From Alphaproteobacteria bacterium (GTDB taxonomy: Bacteria; Pseudomonadota; Alphaproteobacteria; Sphingomonadales; Sphingomonadaceae): a DNA stretch of 42,071 bases. Below the pieces are notes generated by a model that saw only the letters and a list, made by a program, of their open reading frames with translations, was not told the origin of the DNA and made no database searches. The stretch is taken from NCBI GenBank assembly GCA_006226465.1, contig SBHJ01000256.1:1-42071 (forward strand), given 5' to 3'. Below are positions 17,393 to 28,683 of this stretch, one piece after another (within the stretch, counting starts at the first letter, position 1; each line of letters begins with the position of its first letter). Made by a program: the position numbers and the translations under genes.

Positions 17393-18366
17393 GCCGCCTG
17401 CTCCTTGGCGGCAGCGTCGTATTGCAGCAGAAACTCGGCAGCCTTGCTGGCCTGACTGGCGGCCTTGAAGATCGCGCGATTGTCGGCGCGCAGCACTTCG
17501 AGCCAGCTGCCGAGATAGTCGGCATGGCGCACCGATGGTTCGATACCAAGCGCCGCACAGAGGAACGCGGAGGCCAGTTCGGCAACCAGTTCCTCGCGCG
17601 CGTAGGGGGCTGACCCGAAGCGTCCTGTCTGCTCGCGATCAAGCCGCGAACGGTGGCCGGTCCAGTGGCCCAGCTCGTGCAGGGCGGTGCGGTAATAGTC
17701 GATCTGGTGATGAAAGGCCGGTTGTGGCGGCACCATCACGAAATCGGCAGACGGCGAATAGAAAGCCTGTGCCCCGCCAATCCTGAAATCCGCGCCGCTG
17801 GCTGCGATCAGGTCTTCGGCAGCGCGGTGCAACTCGCGTTCGGGCAATGGCGCTGGCTCGCTGACCAGCCCAGCGGGCAGGCCGTCGCACTGCGCGGCAT
17901 TGAATACAGTAAACCGTTTGAGAAACGGGATTGAGCGGACTTCCTCGCCGCTCTCGACCTGCTCGCGCCCATGTCCGTTATCGGCGTCCTTCGGAGTGAA
18001 GCGGTCGGCATAGAATATCGTGCGCCCGCGTTCACCCTTGCGAACGCAACCGCCAGCGGCCAGCGCCTGCCGAAAGGTGAGCCAGTCCTGCGAGGGATAG
18101 CCGCCCTCGATGACGGCTCCCCACAGAACAAGGATATTGATTCCCGAATAGGGACGCTTGGTCACTGCATTGTGCGGCAGACCCGGCGCGGCCTTGGCCT
18201 TGCTCCATGGCCTGACCCACGGGAATACGCCTTCTTCAAGCTGCCCGATGATCGTCGCTGTGACTTCATCGTAGAGCGAAGCGCGGGAACGCTCCCCGCG
18301 CGCGGCGCTGCGCGCCGCCCTTCCACGCCTGCCACCATTCCGAACCTTTGACTTTCCACGCGCCAT
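17389..18366 (-). CDS. ardC: ArdC-like antirestriction protein (ssDNA-binding plus zincin metallopeptidase)
   Basis: SLYDEVTATIIGQLEEGVFPWVRPW...PYSGINILVLWG...YRTALHELGHWTGHRSRLDR (HExxH). Confidence 0.92.
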   Translation of the reverse strand: MARGKSKVRNGGRRGRAARSAARGERSRASLYDEVTATIIGQLEEGVFPWVRPWSKAKAAPGLPHNAVTKRPYSGINILVLWGAVIEGGYPSQDWLTFRQALAAGGCVRKGERGRTIFYADRFTPKDADNGHGREQVESGEEVRSIPFLKRFTVFNAAQCDGLPAGLVSEPAPLPERELHRAAEDLIAASGADFRIGGAQAFYSPSADFVMVPPQPAFHHQIDYYRTALHELGHWTGHRSRLDREQTGRFGSAPYAREELVAELASAFLCAALGIEPSVRHADYLGSWLEVLRADNRAIFKAASQASKAAEFLLQYDAAAKEQAA

Positions 18367-18851
18367 CGTCGCCTCCCGAACCGCCCAAATCCGCACACCG
18401 GCCCCGGAAGGGGCGGGGTGGGCGGTGACAGCGACCAGAAAGGCGCGGGACGGCCAGCCGCACCCGCATGGAGCGAGTGGCTGAATGGTCAGCCAATCCC
18501 AAAGGGCTGCAATGGTAATGGAAGACCCGGTCCCGCAGGGCCGGGTTGCGGCTGGCCGGACCGTGCCTAGACGGGAGCGCCGCCCACCCCGCCACTTCCG
18601 CGGACCGCACCAACAACGCCGGCGCGCTCGCGCGCCGTCCGCAGCAACCTGTTCTTGCCGCCAATCTCGGCGAGCGGCCAGCGAGCTGCGAAAGGAACGG
18701 GAATGCGCACCCTGAATGAAGGCGTAAGCTACCAGTTCGAGAACCGGGCGCTCCGGCGGGGCCAGTCGTCGGGGAGGCCGGTTCTTGTGCCAGCGGCAGC
18801 CGTAATCAGAGTGCGTGCGGGGCCCGGAACGAGGATGCCGCGCCCTCAGGA

Positions 18852-18929
18852 GCGCATCGCCAGATGCGCGGAAATGAGCGCGTCATAAGCCCCGCTCCGA
18901 TTGACGGGGCGTTGCGGGGTGTCCCCGCA
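18852..18929. other. Cluster of three hairpins in a roughly 650-bp noncoding interval
   Basis: GCGCATC-N4-GATGCGC (18852-18869), GCCCCG-N10-CGGGGC (18889-18910), TGCGGGG-TGT-CCCCGCA (18913-18929). Confidence 0.5.
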
Positions 18930-19026
18930 GAAGGGGTAGCCGGAGACAGCGAAGCGGCTCAGGCTCAGGGGAAGGCCTTCCCCACCCCATGCTCCACCAG
19001 ACAATCTTCCCACGGTTTGCAAATCT

Positions 19027-19051
19027 CCGGGGAGGCGTAAGACCTCCCCGG
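19027..19051 (-). terminator. Hairpin after usg
   Basis: CCGGGGAGG-N7-CCTCCCCGG directly beyond the usg stop (19053). Confidence 0.6.
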
Positions 19052-19052
19052 C

Positions 19053-19322
19053 TCAGTCCAGCGAGATTACACCATCGACAGCCTGCCATTCGGCAGGCCG
19101 TATCAACTGCTCATGAGCAATCCGGACCGACTGGATCTCCGCCTCGATTTCTCTACGCCAATGGTCGAGAAATCCGAACAGGACCGGAAAATCCGGCGCC
19201 GCATCATACTCCTGCCACGCAAAGAGCTGCACAAGCGAAGGATGGTCGGGAAGGAAATAATAGATTTCCGCAGTCGTCAGTCCGTACCCTTCAATTTGGG
19301 CAATAAAGGCTCGATCGCTCAT
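19053..19322 (-). CDS. usg: Usg family protein
   Basis: IEGYGLTTAEIYYFLPDHPSLVQLFAWQEYDAAPDFPVLFGFLDHWRREIEAEIQSVRIAHEQLIRPAEW. Confidence 0.85.
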   Translation of the reverse strand: MSDRAFIAQIEGYGLTTAEIYYFLPDHPSLVQLFAWQEYDAAPDFPVLFGFLDHWRREIEAEIQSVRIAHEQLIRPAEWQAVDGVISLD

Positions 19323-19555
19323 TGCACTGTGGGCCGTCCAGATTGAGGCTGGTCGACCAGATGCATGGCCGCGAGTACATCATCGACAGAGACCGGGCTT
19401 TCGAGGTCCGGAGGTTTCCGTAACGCCGGATGATCTCTCACGGCATACTGATCGGAGGCCCAGGAGGCCAGGATTGCGCGCTTCACCTCGGGCTCAAGCG
19501 AGGGACTGCGAGCGACATCGAAGGGATGAAGGTAGCGTGAGAAAGGTTGCGACAT
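19319..19555 (-). CDS. Conserved-looking hypothetical protein
   Basis: MSQPFSRYLHPFDVARSPSLEPEVKRAILASWASDQYAVRDHPALRKPP...SVDDVLAAMHLVD; overlaps the usg start by 4 nt. Confidence 0.7.
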   Translation of the reverse strand: MSQPFSRYLHPFDVARSPSLEPEVKRAILASWASDQYAVRDHPALRKPPDLESPVSVDDVLAAMHLVDQPQSGRPTVQ

Positions 19556-19674
19556 AGGAACTTCCTCCTTTCTGGCTCGTCGCTAGTTGCTCACTGCGGA
19601 TCGCTCCGCCCGCAATATTTTGGACTTCGCGCATCGCTCGTCAAGATGCTGAGAAGAGGCACCAATATTGGCGT

Positions 19675-19701
19675 TTGGCACTTGGCCCAATCGAGTGCCA
19701 A
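19675..19701. promoter_or_regulatory. CIRCE-like HrcA operator TTGGCACTT-N9-GAGTGCCAA
   Basis: Classic 9-9-9 CIRCE geometry (consensus TTAGCACTC-N9-GAGTGCTAA) with paired substitutions, upstream of groES. Confidence 0.75.
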
Positions 19702-19816
19702 AAAAATTCTTCGGACCTCTTGAAGCCGTTTTTCCCCAAAACTAGATCGCGCGAGTCTCCTGCCGGAAGCGGGGGAGGCGCCTTTAGTCATATCGCTTGT
19801 ACAATGGAGGTTATGC

Positions 19817-20131
19817 ATGCATTTCCGCCCCTTGCACGATCGTGTGCTGGTTCGCCGCATCGAAGCGGAAGAGAAAACCGCAGGCGGCATTATCATCCCT
19901 GACACCGCGAAGGAGAAACCGACGGAGGGCGAAGTTGTCGCCGTCGGGCCCGGCGCGCGCGATGAAACCGGCAAGCTGGTCGAACTCGATGTCAAAGCCG
20001 GCGATCACATTCTGTTCGGAAAGTGGTCCGGCACCGAAGTGCGGATCGAAGGCGAAGATCTGCTCATCATGAAGGAGAGCGACATCCTGGGCATTATCGA
20101 GCACACCGCCGAGCTCAAGAAAGCGGCGTAA
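19817..20131 (+). CDS. groS: Co-chaperonin GroES
   Basis: [77 protein letters not shown]. Confidence 0.97.
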   Translation: MHFRPLHDRVLVRRIEAEEKTAGGIIIPDTAKEKPTEGEVVAVGPGARDETGKLVELDVKAGDHILFGKWSGTEVRIEGEDLLIMKESDILGIIEHTAELKKAA

Positions 20132-21805
<1,674 letters not shown>

Positions 21806-21921
21806 TACGGCAGCTGGCCCCGGCGCTCGCGCCGGGGCCCTTCACACTCTTTCTGGTTCCAATCGGCATGCGGGGAGCTGGGCAATTCTCCCTGCCTGCT
21901 CCGTGCATGGAGGATTGAAAC

Positions 21922-23016
21922 ATGAAGATTGCCCAGATTGCTCCGATCGCCGAAAGCGTACCGCCGCGCCTTTATGGAGGCACGGAAAGGATTGTTTCCT
22001 ACTTGACCGAAGAACTGGTCCGACAGGGCCATGATGTAACGCTATTCGCCAGCGGGGACTCAACGACCGCAGCGGAACTGGTTCCGATTACAGAGACCGC
22101 GCTCCGCCTCAATCCGTTGATTGTCGATGCCATTCCTCATCACATGATCCTGCTGGATGAGGTGGCGCGGCGGGCCCACGAGTTCGACGTTCTCCACTTC
22201 CATATCGACCTGCTGCATGCGCCGTTGACCCGCAGTTTTGCGAACAAGACGCTGACGACCCTTCACGGTCGTTTGGATCTTCCCGATCTTCAGCCCTTCT
22301 ACCGCCGCTTCTCGGATATGCCGTTGGTGTCCATCTCGGACCACCAGCGTCAACCGATGCCGCCCGTCAACTGGGCGGGCACCGTCTACCACGGGCTTCC
22401 GCGCGATCTCTTGCCGGCCACACTGGAAGCAAAGGGAGACTATCTTGCCTTTCTCGGTCGCATTTCTCCTGAAAAGCGCCCCGACAGGGCAATTGAGATC
22501 GCTGCTCGTTCCGGCATGCCGCTCAGGATCGCCGCCAAGGTGGACAAGGCCGATCAGACATACTGGGATGAAATGATCGCTCCGATGATCGCGGCCAATC
22601 CCAATGTCGAATTCATCGGGGAGATCGACGAACATCAGAAGGCGGAATTTCTGGGCAATGCCCGTGCACTTCTGTTTCCAATCGACTGGCCCGAACCTTT
22701 TGGGCTGGTGATGATCGAGGCGATGGCATGCGGTACGCCCGTCATCGCCTTTCGTTGCGGTTCCGTGCCGGAAGTGATCGACGAAGGGGTGTCAGGTTAC
22801 ATTGTCACCGATGTGGACGAGGCGGTCCAGGCCGTGCAGCGGCTTGACGCGCTGGACCGTGCGGCCGTGCGAACGGCATTTGAAGCACGTTTCTCGGTCG
22901 AACGGATGGCCCAAGACTATGTGAAAATCTACAAGTCACTGCACAGAGGATATCTGGATGGCCTGGATGTCGACAGGTTAGTCGAAGCAGATCCGACACT
23001 CGAAAGTGAAGCCTGA
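21922..23016 (+). CDS. Glycosyltransferase family 4 protein
   Basis: MKIAQIAPIAESVPPRLYGGTERIVSYLTEELVRQGHDVTLFASGDS...FLGRISPEKRPDRAIEIA...WPEPFGLVMIEAMACGTPVIAFRCGSVPEVIDEGVSGYI. Confidence 0.93.
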   Translation: MKIAQIAPIAESVPPRLYGGTERIVSYLTEELVRQGHDVTLFASGDSTTAAELVPITETALRLNPLIVDAIPHHMILLDEVARRAHEFDVLHFHIDLLHAPLTRSFANKTLTTLHGRLDLPDLQPFYRRFSDMPLVSISDHQRQPMPPVNWAGTVYHGLPRDLLPATLEAKGDYLAFLGRISPEKRPDRAIEIAARSGMPLRIAAKVDKADQTYWDEMIAPMIAANPNVEFIGEIDEHQKAEFLGNARALLFPIDWPEPFGLVMIEAMACGTPVIAFRCGSVPEVIDEGVSGYIVTDVDEAVQAVQRLDALDRAAVRTAFEARFSVERMAQDYVKIYKSLHRGYLDGLDVDRLVEADPTLESEA

Positions 23017-23036
23017 TTCAGGCGAGGGGAAGCGAG

Positions 23037-25256
23037 ATGGATATGGCCGTAGCTGGTTCAGATTCTGCCCGGGCGACAGAGCCCAATGGCATCGCGAAAG
23101 CACCAACTCAGTTCTTCGTTCCGGCAACTGCCTCGTTGCATGAACGAAGACCGCGTACGCTCAAGCACGGCGATACGTTCGCGGTGTTCGATCACAGTGG
23201 GGATGCCATCAGCGGCCATGGAAGTCCGGAAGGGCTGTATCACCGGGATACACGCCATCTCTCGCATTTCTATCTGACACTCATGGGCGGGGTGCGGCCG
23301 ATTCTTCTCAGTTCCGCATTGAGAGACGACAATGCGACGTTGACCTGTGATCTAACGAATCCGGATATCCACGATGAGGGCGGCGAATGCGTCTTGCGGA
23401 ATGACCTCGTCCACATCCGCAGGACGCGCTTCCTCTGGAACGGCGTCGCATATGAACGGCTGTCGCTCTTCAACTACGACGATCAGCCGCATCGATTGTC
23501 AGTGGAGATCGGTTACGCCGCTGATTTCGCCGATCTGTTCGAGGTGCGCGGCACGGTTCGCCCAAAGCGCGGAGAGCGATGCTCTCCGGTGTTCGGTGAT
23601 GACCATGTGGTGCTGAGCTATATTGGCCGCGACAATCTGACGCGTCATACCACTCTGAGGTTTTCACCGCAGCCACAGGTTATCAGCCACGATCAGGCTG
23701 TCTTCTCATTCGAATTGGGGGCAGGCGAGCGGCAATCCATTCTTATTGAGGTGCATTGCGGGGAAGCGGATCTGAACCAGGATCTGCGTACCTCTTTCAT
23801 ACGCTCGTTCCGGGCTGCAAGGAGGGCGTTGCGCGCATCTTCCTCGCGGGCTGCCGCAGTCGCATCATCCAATGAGATTTTCAATCAGGCGCTTCGCCGC
23901 TGTGTGGCGGACATCTACATGCTTGTCACAGACACGGAGCATGGCCCCTATCCATACGCCGGCATTCCCTGGTTCAGCACGATCTTCGGGCGCGACGCGC
24001 TTATTACAGCGTTGGAAACGCTGTGGATCGATCCGGAAATCGCTCGCGGTGTCCTGTCCTATCTCGCGGCGAAACAGGCAAAGGAATTCGATGCGGCCGC
24101 CGATGCAGAACCTGGCAAGATCCTCCATGAGGTTCGCCGCGGTGAAATGGCGGAATTGGGAGAAGTGCCGTTCCGCCACTACTACGGCAGCATCGATTCC
24201 ACCCCCCTCTTTGTCATCCTGGCCGGCGCATACCTTCAGCGTACAGATGACGTCGAATTCGCCCGAGCTATCTGGCCGAATGTCGAAGCCGCCCTGCGTT
24301 GGATCCAGGACCATGGCGACCGGGATGGCGACGGCTATGTCGAATATGGCCGACACACGCAGGAAGGGCTGGCCAACCAGGGCTGGAAAGACAGTTACGA
24401 CTCTGTTTTCCATGCAGACGGTCGCCTGGCAGCTGGACCGATCGCGCTCGCTGAAGTGCAAGCCTATGTCTATGGAGCGTGGGAAGCCGGGGCCGCGATG
24501 CTTGATCGACTGGGCAACGCCAAGGAGGCCCAGTCACTGAGAATGCGGGCCGAGGCGTTACGCGAGCGGTTCGACCGCGACTTCTATGACGAGGATCTCC
24601 GTACATACGTTCTTGCACTGGATGGAGAGAAACGGCCCTGCCGGGTTCGTTCGTCCAATGCGGGACACGTTCTCTTTACCGGGCTTGCCAAGCCCGAGCG
24701 CGCCGCTGCCGTCGTCGAGACATTGATGTCGCCTTCCAGTTTTTCCGGCTGGGGCATTCGTACGATTGCCACCACCGAAGCCCGATACAATCCCATGAGT
24801 TATCATAATGGTTCGATCTGGCCACATGATAACGCGTTGATTGCGGCGGGCTTCTCCCGTTATGGATTCCGGCTGGAGGCTTCGATGATTTTCGAGGCCT
24901 TGATGGGCGCTTCAACTTATGTCGACCTCCGCCGTCTTCCGGAGTTGTTCTGCGGCTTCCCCCGTCGTCCGGTACAGGGTCCGACCTTTTATCCGGTGGC
25001 CTGCATTCCGCAGGCATGGTCCGCGGCCGCGCCGCTCTTCCTGATTCAATCGAGTCTCGGCCTCAGTTTCGATGCGAAGGCCGAACACATCATTTTCAGC
25101 GAACCTGTTTTGCCGAACTTTCTGGATGAACTCCACATTCGCCACGTTCGCGCCGGCGATGGACGTGCCGACATCATGTTGAGGCGCTCGGGCGAGAAGG
25201 TTCTGGTCGATGTTCTGGATCGTACGGGCGACGTGCGAGTTCTGTCGATGGTATGA
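23037..25256 (+). CDS. Amylo-alpha-1,6-glucosidase / glycogen-debranching-type protein
   Basis: LKHGDTFAVFDHSGDAISGHGSPEGLYHRDTRHLSHFYLTL...GIPWFSTIFGRDALITALETLWIDPEIARGVLSYLA...NPMSYHNGSIWPHDNALIAAG. Confidence 0.92.
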   Translation: MDMAVAGSDSARATEPNGIAKAPTQFFVPATASLHERRPRTLKHGDTFAVFDHSGDAISGHGSPEGLYHRDTRHLSHFYLTLMGGVRPILLSSALRDDNATLTCDLTNPDIHDEGGECVLRNDLVHIRRTRFLWNGVAYERLSLFNYDDQPHRLSVEIGYAADFADLFEVRGTVRPKRGERCSPVFGDDHVVLSYIGRDNLTRHTTLRFSPQPQVISHDQAVFSFELGAGERQSILIEVHCGEADLNQDLRTSFIRSFRAARRALRASSSRAAAVASSNEIFNQALRRCVADIYMLVTDTEHGPYPYAGIPWFSTIFGRDALITALETLWIDPEIARGVLSYLAAKQAKEFDAAADAEPGKILHEVRRGEMAELGEVPFRHYYGSIDSTPLFVILAGAYLQRTDDVEFARAIWPNVEAALRWIQDHGDRDGDGYVEYGRHTQEGLANQGWKDSYDSVFHADGRLAAGPIALAEVQAYVYGAWEAGAAMLDRLGNAKEAQSLRMRAEALRERFDRDFYDEDLRTYVLALDGEKRPCRVRSSNAGHVLFTGLAKPERAAAVVETLMSPSSFSGWGIRTIATTEARYNPMSYHNGSIWPHDNALIAAGFSRYGFRLEASMIFEALMGASTYVDLRRLPELFCGFPRRPVQGPTFYPVACIPQAWSAAAPLFLIQSSLGLSFDAKAEHIIFSEPVLPNFLDELHIRHVRAGDGRADIMLRRSGEKVLVDVLDRTGDVRVLSMV

Positions 25257-25268
25257 TGAGGAAGAGCC

Positions 25269-26684
25269 ATGGAACGACTGATCGTCATTTCTAGTCTCGT
25301 TCATGCCTTGGCTGAAGGCGAAGCCGAAGCGCATGGAGGTGGCCTGCCGCAGCCAATCGTATCGGCAATGGCAGGTCGGAATGCGCTGTGGTTTGGCTGG
25401 TCCGGCAAAGTCACCGAACGCTTTACCGGTTCGTTGAAACTCGAATGCCGCGACGGGATGCGGATGGCGAGTGTCGATCTGGACGCCGCCGATATTGATG
25501 AGTTCGTGAATGGGTATGCCAACCGGACATTGTGGCCGATGCTCCACGGCCGTACCGATCTTGCGGAATTCGAACGTCATTTTACGGACGGCTATGAGCG
25601 GGGCAATTCCCGTTTGGCCCGGTCAATTATGCCCTTAATCGAGGAGGACCACCTTGTCTGGGTGCACGATTATCCCTTGTTCCTGGTGGCAAATGAACTG
25701 CGCGCGTTGGGGTGCGACAACAGGATCGGCTTCTTCCTGCACACGCCCTGGCCGCACCGTTCGATACTGACCGCTCTGCCCGACCATGCCAGGATGGTTC
25801 AAGCCTTGCTGTGCTATGACGTGATCGGCTTTCAAACTGAAGATTACCGACAGGCCTTTCTCGATTATCTCGAAAGCGAACTCGGCATCTCTCCGACTGA
25901 GGATGGCCTGATCGAATTCGAAGGCCGCTGCATCAGGGTCCTCGCTCTGCCCGTAGGTATTGATGCAGCCGAATATCGAGATTTGCTGGCCAGCCCCGAG
26001 GCGCGGGCCAGCCATCAGGCTTCCATGGAAAGCGCGAATGGCAGGAGCATGATCGCCGGAGTCGATCGGCTGGACTTTTCAAAAGGGCTACCGCAGCGTT
26101 TTGCCGGTTATGACCGTTTCCTCTCCGCGCGGCCCGATATGCAGGAGCAGATTTTCCTGCTCCAGATCGCACCGCCCGCGCGCAATGACATTCCGTGCTA
26201 CAGTCATATCCGCGAAGAACTCGAAGCTCTTTCAGGCCGCATCAACGGCAAACATGCGACCTCGAACTGGGTGCCGATCCGCTATGTGAACCGTGAGCAC
26301 AGCAGGCAGCAACTTGCGGGAATCTTCCGGGCGGCCCGGATCGGGCTCGTGACTCCACTTCAGGACGGCATGAACCTTGTGGCGAAGGAGTTCGTCGCGG
26401 CACAGGATCCTGAAAATCCCGGAGTCCTTATTCTGTCGAAATTCACCGGAGCGGCGGCTCAGCTGAAAGAGGCGCTCACCATCAATCCATTCAGCGCTGA
26501 CGAATTAGCGGAAGCTATCGAACAGGCGCTCAAGATGCCGGTCGCAGAGCGCAAGCGTCGCTGGCGCTCGCTATACGACATCGTGAACCGGGAAGATGCG
26601 GCTTGGTGGTGTGACAGTTTTCTCCAGCGACTGCGCGGCTCATCCGAAATCGAAAGGCCGGTGCTCTTGTCGCAAGCGGCGTAG
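25269..26684 (+). CDS. otsA: Alpha,alpha-trehalose-phosphate synthase
   Basis: NRTLWPMLHGR...VWVHDYPLFLVANELRALGCDNRIGFFLHTPWPHRSIL...GVDRLDFSKGLPQRF...TPLQDGMNLVAKEFVAAQDPENPGVLILSKFTGAAAQL. Confidence 0.95.
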   Translation: MERLIVISSLVHALAEGEAEAHGGGLPQPIVSAMAGRNALWFGWSGKVTERFTGSLKLECRDGMRMASVDLDAADIDEFVNGYANRTLWPMLHGRTDLAEFERHFTDGYERGNSRLARSIMPLIEEDHLVWVHDYPLFLVANELRALGCDNRIGFFLHTPWPHRSILTALPDHARMVQALLCYDVIGFQTEDYRQAFLDYLESELGISPTEDGLIEFEGRCIRVLALPVGIDAAEYRDLLASPEARASHQASMESANGRSMIAGVDRLDFSKGLPQRFAGYDRFLSARPDMQEQIFLLQIAPPARNDIPCYSHIREELEALSGRINGKHATSNWVPIRYVNREHSRQQLAGIFRAARIGLVTPLQDGMNLVAKEFVAAQDPENPGVLILSKFTGAAAQLKEALTINPFSADELAEAIEQALKMPVAERKRRWRSLYDIVNREDAAWWCDSFLQRLRGSSEIERPVLLSQAA

Positions 26685-27100
26685 GAGCAATTCAGGCGTT
26701 CTTGTAGGGCTTGTCCAAAAGCCATGTCTTCACGCCAGATCGGGCGCGGAGCTGAAAAGCCTGCCTTCGCGGGTCATAGAAGCGCGCCTCGTCCGACAGG
26801 ATGAAGAGATTTGCGAGAGCAGAACGCCGATGCAGGAGGCACTGATTCAGATCAGTGCGCCGTCTACCACCTGATGGAAGAAGAGCTTCATGGATGGAGA
26901 GCTCTTACATCTTGTCTCTCTCAGCGCATGGGCTGCCAGCGCTCGCTTGTGGCGGTCCCGTAACTCCGATCGGAAAGCCGGATCGGCTGCCTGCCTTACG
27001 CAAATTAGCGTCTGCCAATTCGAGGCGTCGGCATGATCTTCATGCCGCTGAAAATGAAGGCCGGCCCAGTCTGAAAATTGCCTTAGGGAAGGGAAGCACG

Positions 27101-28072
27101 ATGGATCAGAATAAGAAGTGCCGCAGAATACGGGTACTGAATCGGGTCTCGGTCAGAGGTCTCTATGCTGCGTTGCTCCTTGGCGTATCCGTCAGCGCAA
27201 GCGCTCAGGAAAGCGACAAGGAATCTACAGCCCCGCCGAGCCAAGCGGAGGCGACAGAAGCAGTTGGAGCATCTGTTGGTGAAAAAGCAGGTGATGAAGT
27301 CACCAAGAAGCGCGCCGAACTTCTTTCCGAAGCTGTGGAGGCGCTCCAGCAGACCAAACTTGCGATCGAGCATCTCGACAAGCAAGACGGAAAGAAAGCG
27401 CTGGATGCCCTCGCGACAGCTACGGGCAGGCTCGACATAATCTTGGCTCGGGATCCGGGCCTTGCGCTGGCGCCCGTTGATGTCGTGACCAGCCGCACAG
27501 ACATCATCGCGACAGTCGCCGACGTCAGGAAAATCCGGGACAGAATTGAAGCGCTCGTGAAGGAGGGGCGTCTGCAGGACGCGCGAGTGTTGATGGAAAC
27601 CTTCGCCAGCGAGATTCGGATCCACACCACCAATATTCCCCTCGCAACATATCCTGCCGCCATCAGAGGGGCTGCTCGTCTCATCGATCAAGGCAAGTTG
27701 GCTGAGGCTAAATCCGCCCTCAACACTGCTTTATCGACCCTGGTGATCGAGGAAGAGGTTCTGCCGCTTCCGCTTTTGCGTGCTCAGGCAATGCTGAGTG
27801 CCGCAGAGAAACAGCTGCAAGACGGCTCTGCGAAGGCGGCGGACGAAGAGTCAGAGAAATCGCAAATCGACCCCACCATCTTCATCGACAATGCCTCGTA
27901 TCAGGTGGAGCTCGCGAGGGCTCTGACATACGGCAATGACAGCCTTTATGAGAAGCTTGCTCGGGACATAGAGGATTTGAAGAAGAAGGTCTCCGCCAAG
28001 AACGAATCGAGGGATCTGTTTGAATCAATAGATAAGCAGATCGATAATCTCGAAACGACAGTTAATGATTGA
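27101..28072 (+). CDS. YfdX family protein (exported)
   Basis: Signal peptide RGLYAALLLGVSVSASAQES; KKRAELLSEAVEALQQTKLAIEHLDKQDGKKALDALATATGRLDIILARDPGLALAPVDVVTSRTDII. ORF opens at 26855; internal ATG at 27101 preferred (purine-rich RBS, signal peptide). Confidence 0.85.
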   Translation: MDQNKKCRRIRVLNRVSVRGLYAALLLGVSVSASAQESDKESTAPPSQAEATEAVGASVGEKAGDEVTKKRAELLSEAVEALQQTKLAIEHLDKQDGKKALDALATATGRLDIILARDPGLALAPVDVVTSRTDIIATVADVRKIRDRIEALVKEGRLQDARVLMETFASEIRIHTTNIPLATYPAAIRGAARLIDQGKLAEAKSALNTALSTLVIEEEVLPLPLLRAQAMLSAAEKQLQDGSAKAADEESEKSQIDPTIFIDNASYQVELARALTYGNDSLYEKLARDIEDLKKKVSAKNESRDLFESIDKQIDNLETTVND

Positions 28073-28088
28073 CCAGAAGGAGGCGGAA

Positions 28089-28358
28089 TTGTCCGACAAA
28101 CCCTTCCTTGAAACTGTTCCCAGAAAGCTTCCCTGGATACTGGCAGCTTTGCTGGCGATCGCTCTCCTCGTTTGGTTCATTGGCCCGTTTGGCCAGGAAG
28201 AGGAAAAGGAGGTAACCTATGTTCCTGGCGCTAAGGATATCAGCGGTGGGGAATTGATAGTAACCGAACCTGATCCCCTTGCGGTCCCGGTGGAGCTGCC
28301 CAAGACGCCAATGACGCCTGTTCCACCTGAAAAGGGAGAGGCAGCTTCAGAACAATAA
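28089..28358 (+). CDS. Small single-pass membrane protein
   Basis: LPWILAALLAIALLVWFIGPFG transmembrane segment. AGGAGG precedes a TTG start at 28089; the ATG of the listed ORF (28065) lies inside yfdX. Confidence 0.65.
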   Translation: MSDKPFLETVPRKLPWILAALLAIALLVWFIGPFGQEEEKEVTYVPGAKDISGGELIVTEPDPLAVPVELPKTPMTPVPPEKGEAASEQ

Positions 28359-28683
28359 TCGCGCCTCTCACTCTGCCGTTGCCCGATCCGCACTTTAGCC
28401 TCGCGCTGACCTTTCACATACTGGGTTGCCCGATATCGTGGTGGAGGCGCGGCTCTGGATGGCCTGGTGCAAGCGACTTTCGCGGGTTCCATCAAGACCA
28501 CATAGACGTTCAAAACCTGCGTCGAATGGCGCGCGTATGAGCAGTGTCGCATTATGCGCACAGGGCGGGAGTTACGCGGCGCGCGGACACGCTGCATTTC
28601 GCCGAATTTTCGGGTTCACCAGGAATTGAAACAGGTCGTCCTTCACCTAAATCAGTGCTGAATAACAGGTTGGAGGACCCACA

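Noticed and set aside
17174-18366. ArdC/DUF2958 region as a novel defence or anti-defence module
   Set aside because: ArdC, DUF2958, ParB and DUF736 are ordinary core neighbours in this type of alphaproteobacterial element.
26596-27100. Short ORF 26596-26874 and the upstream extension of the yfdX ORF from 26855
   Set aside because: Overlaps otsA out of frame; the extension has no family resemblance and the ATG at 27101 has the signal peptide and RBS.
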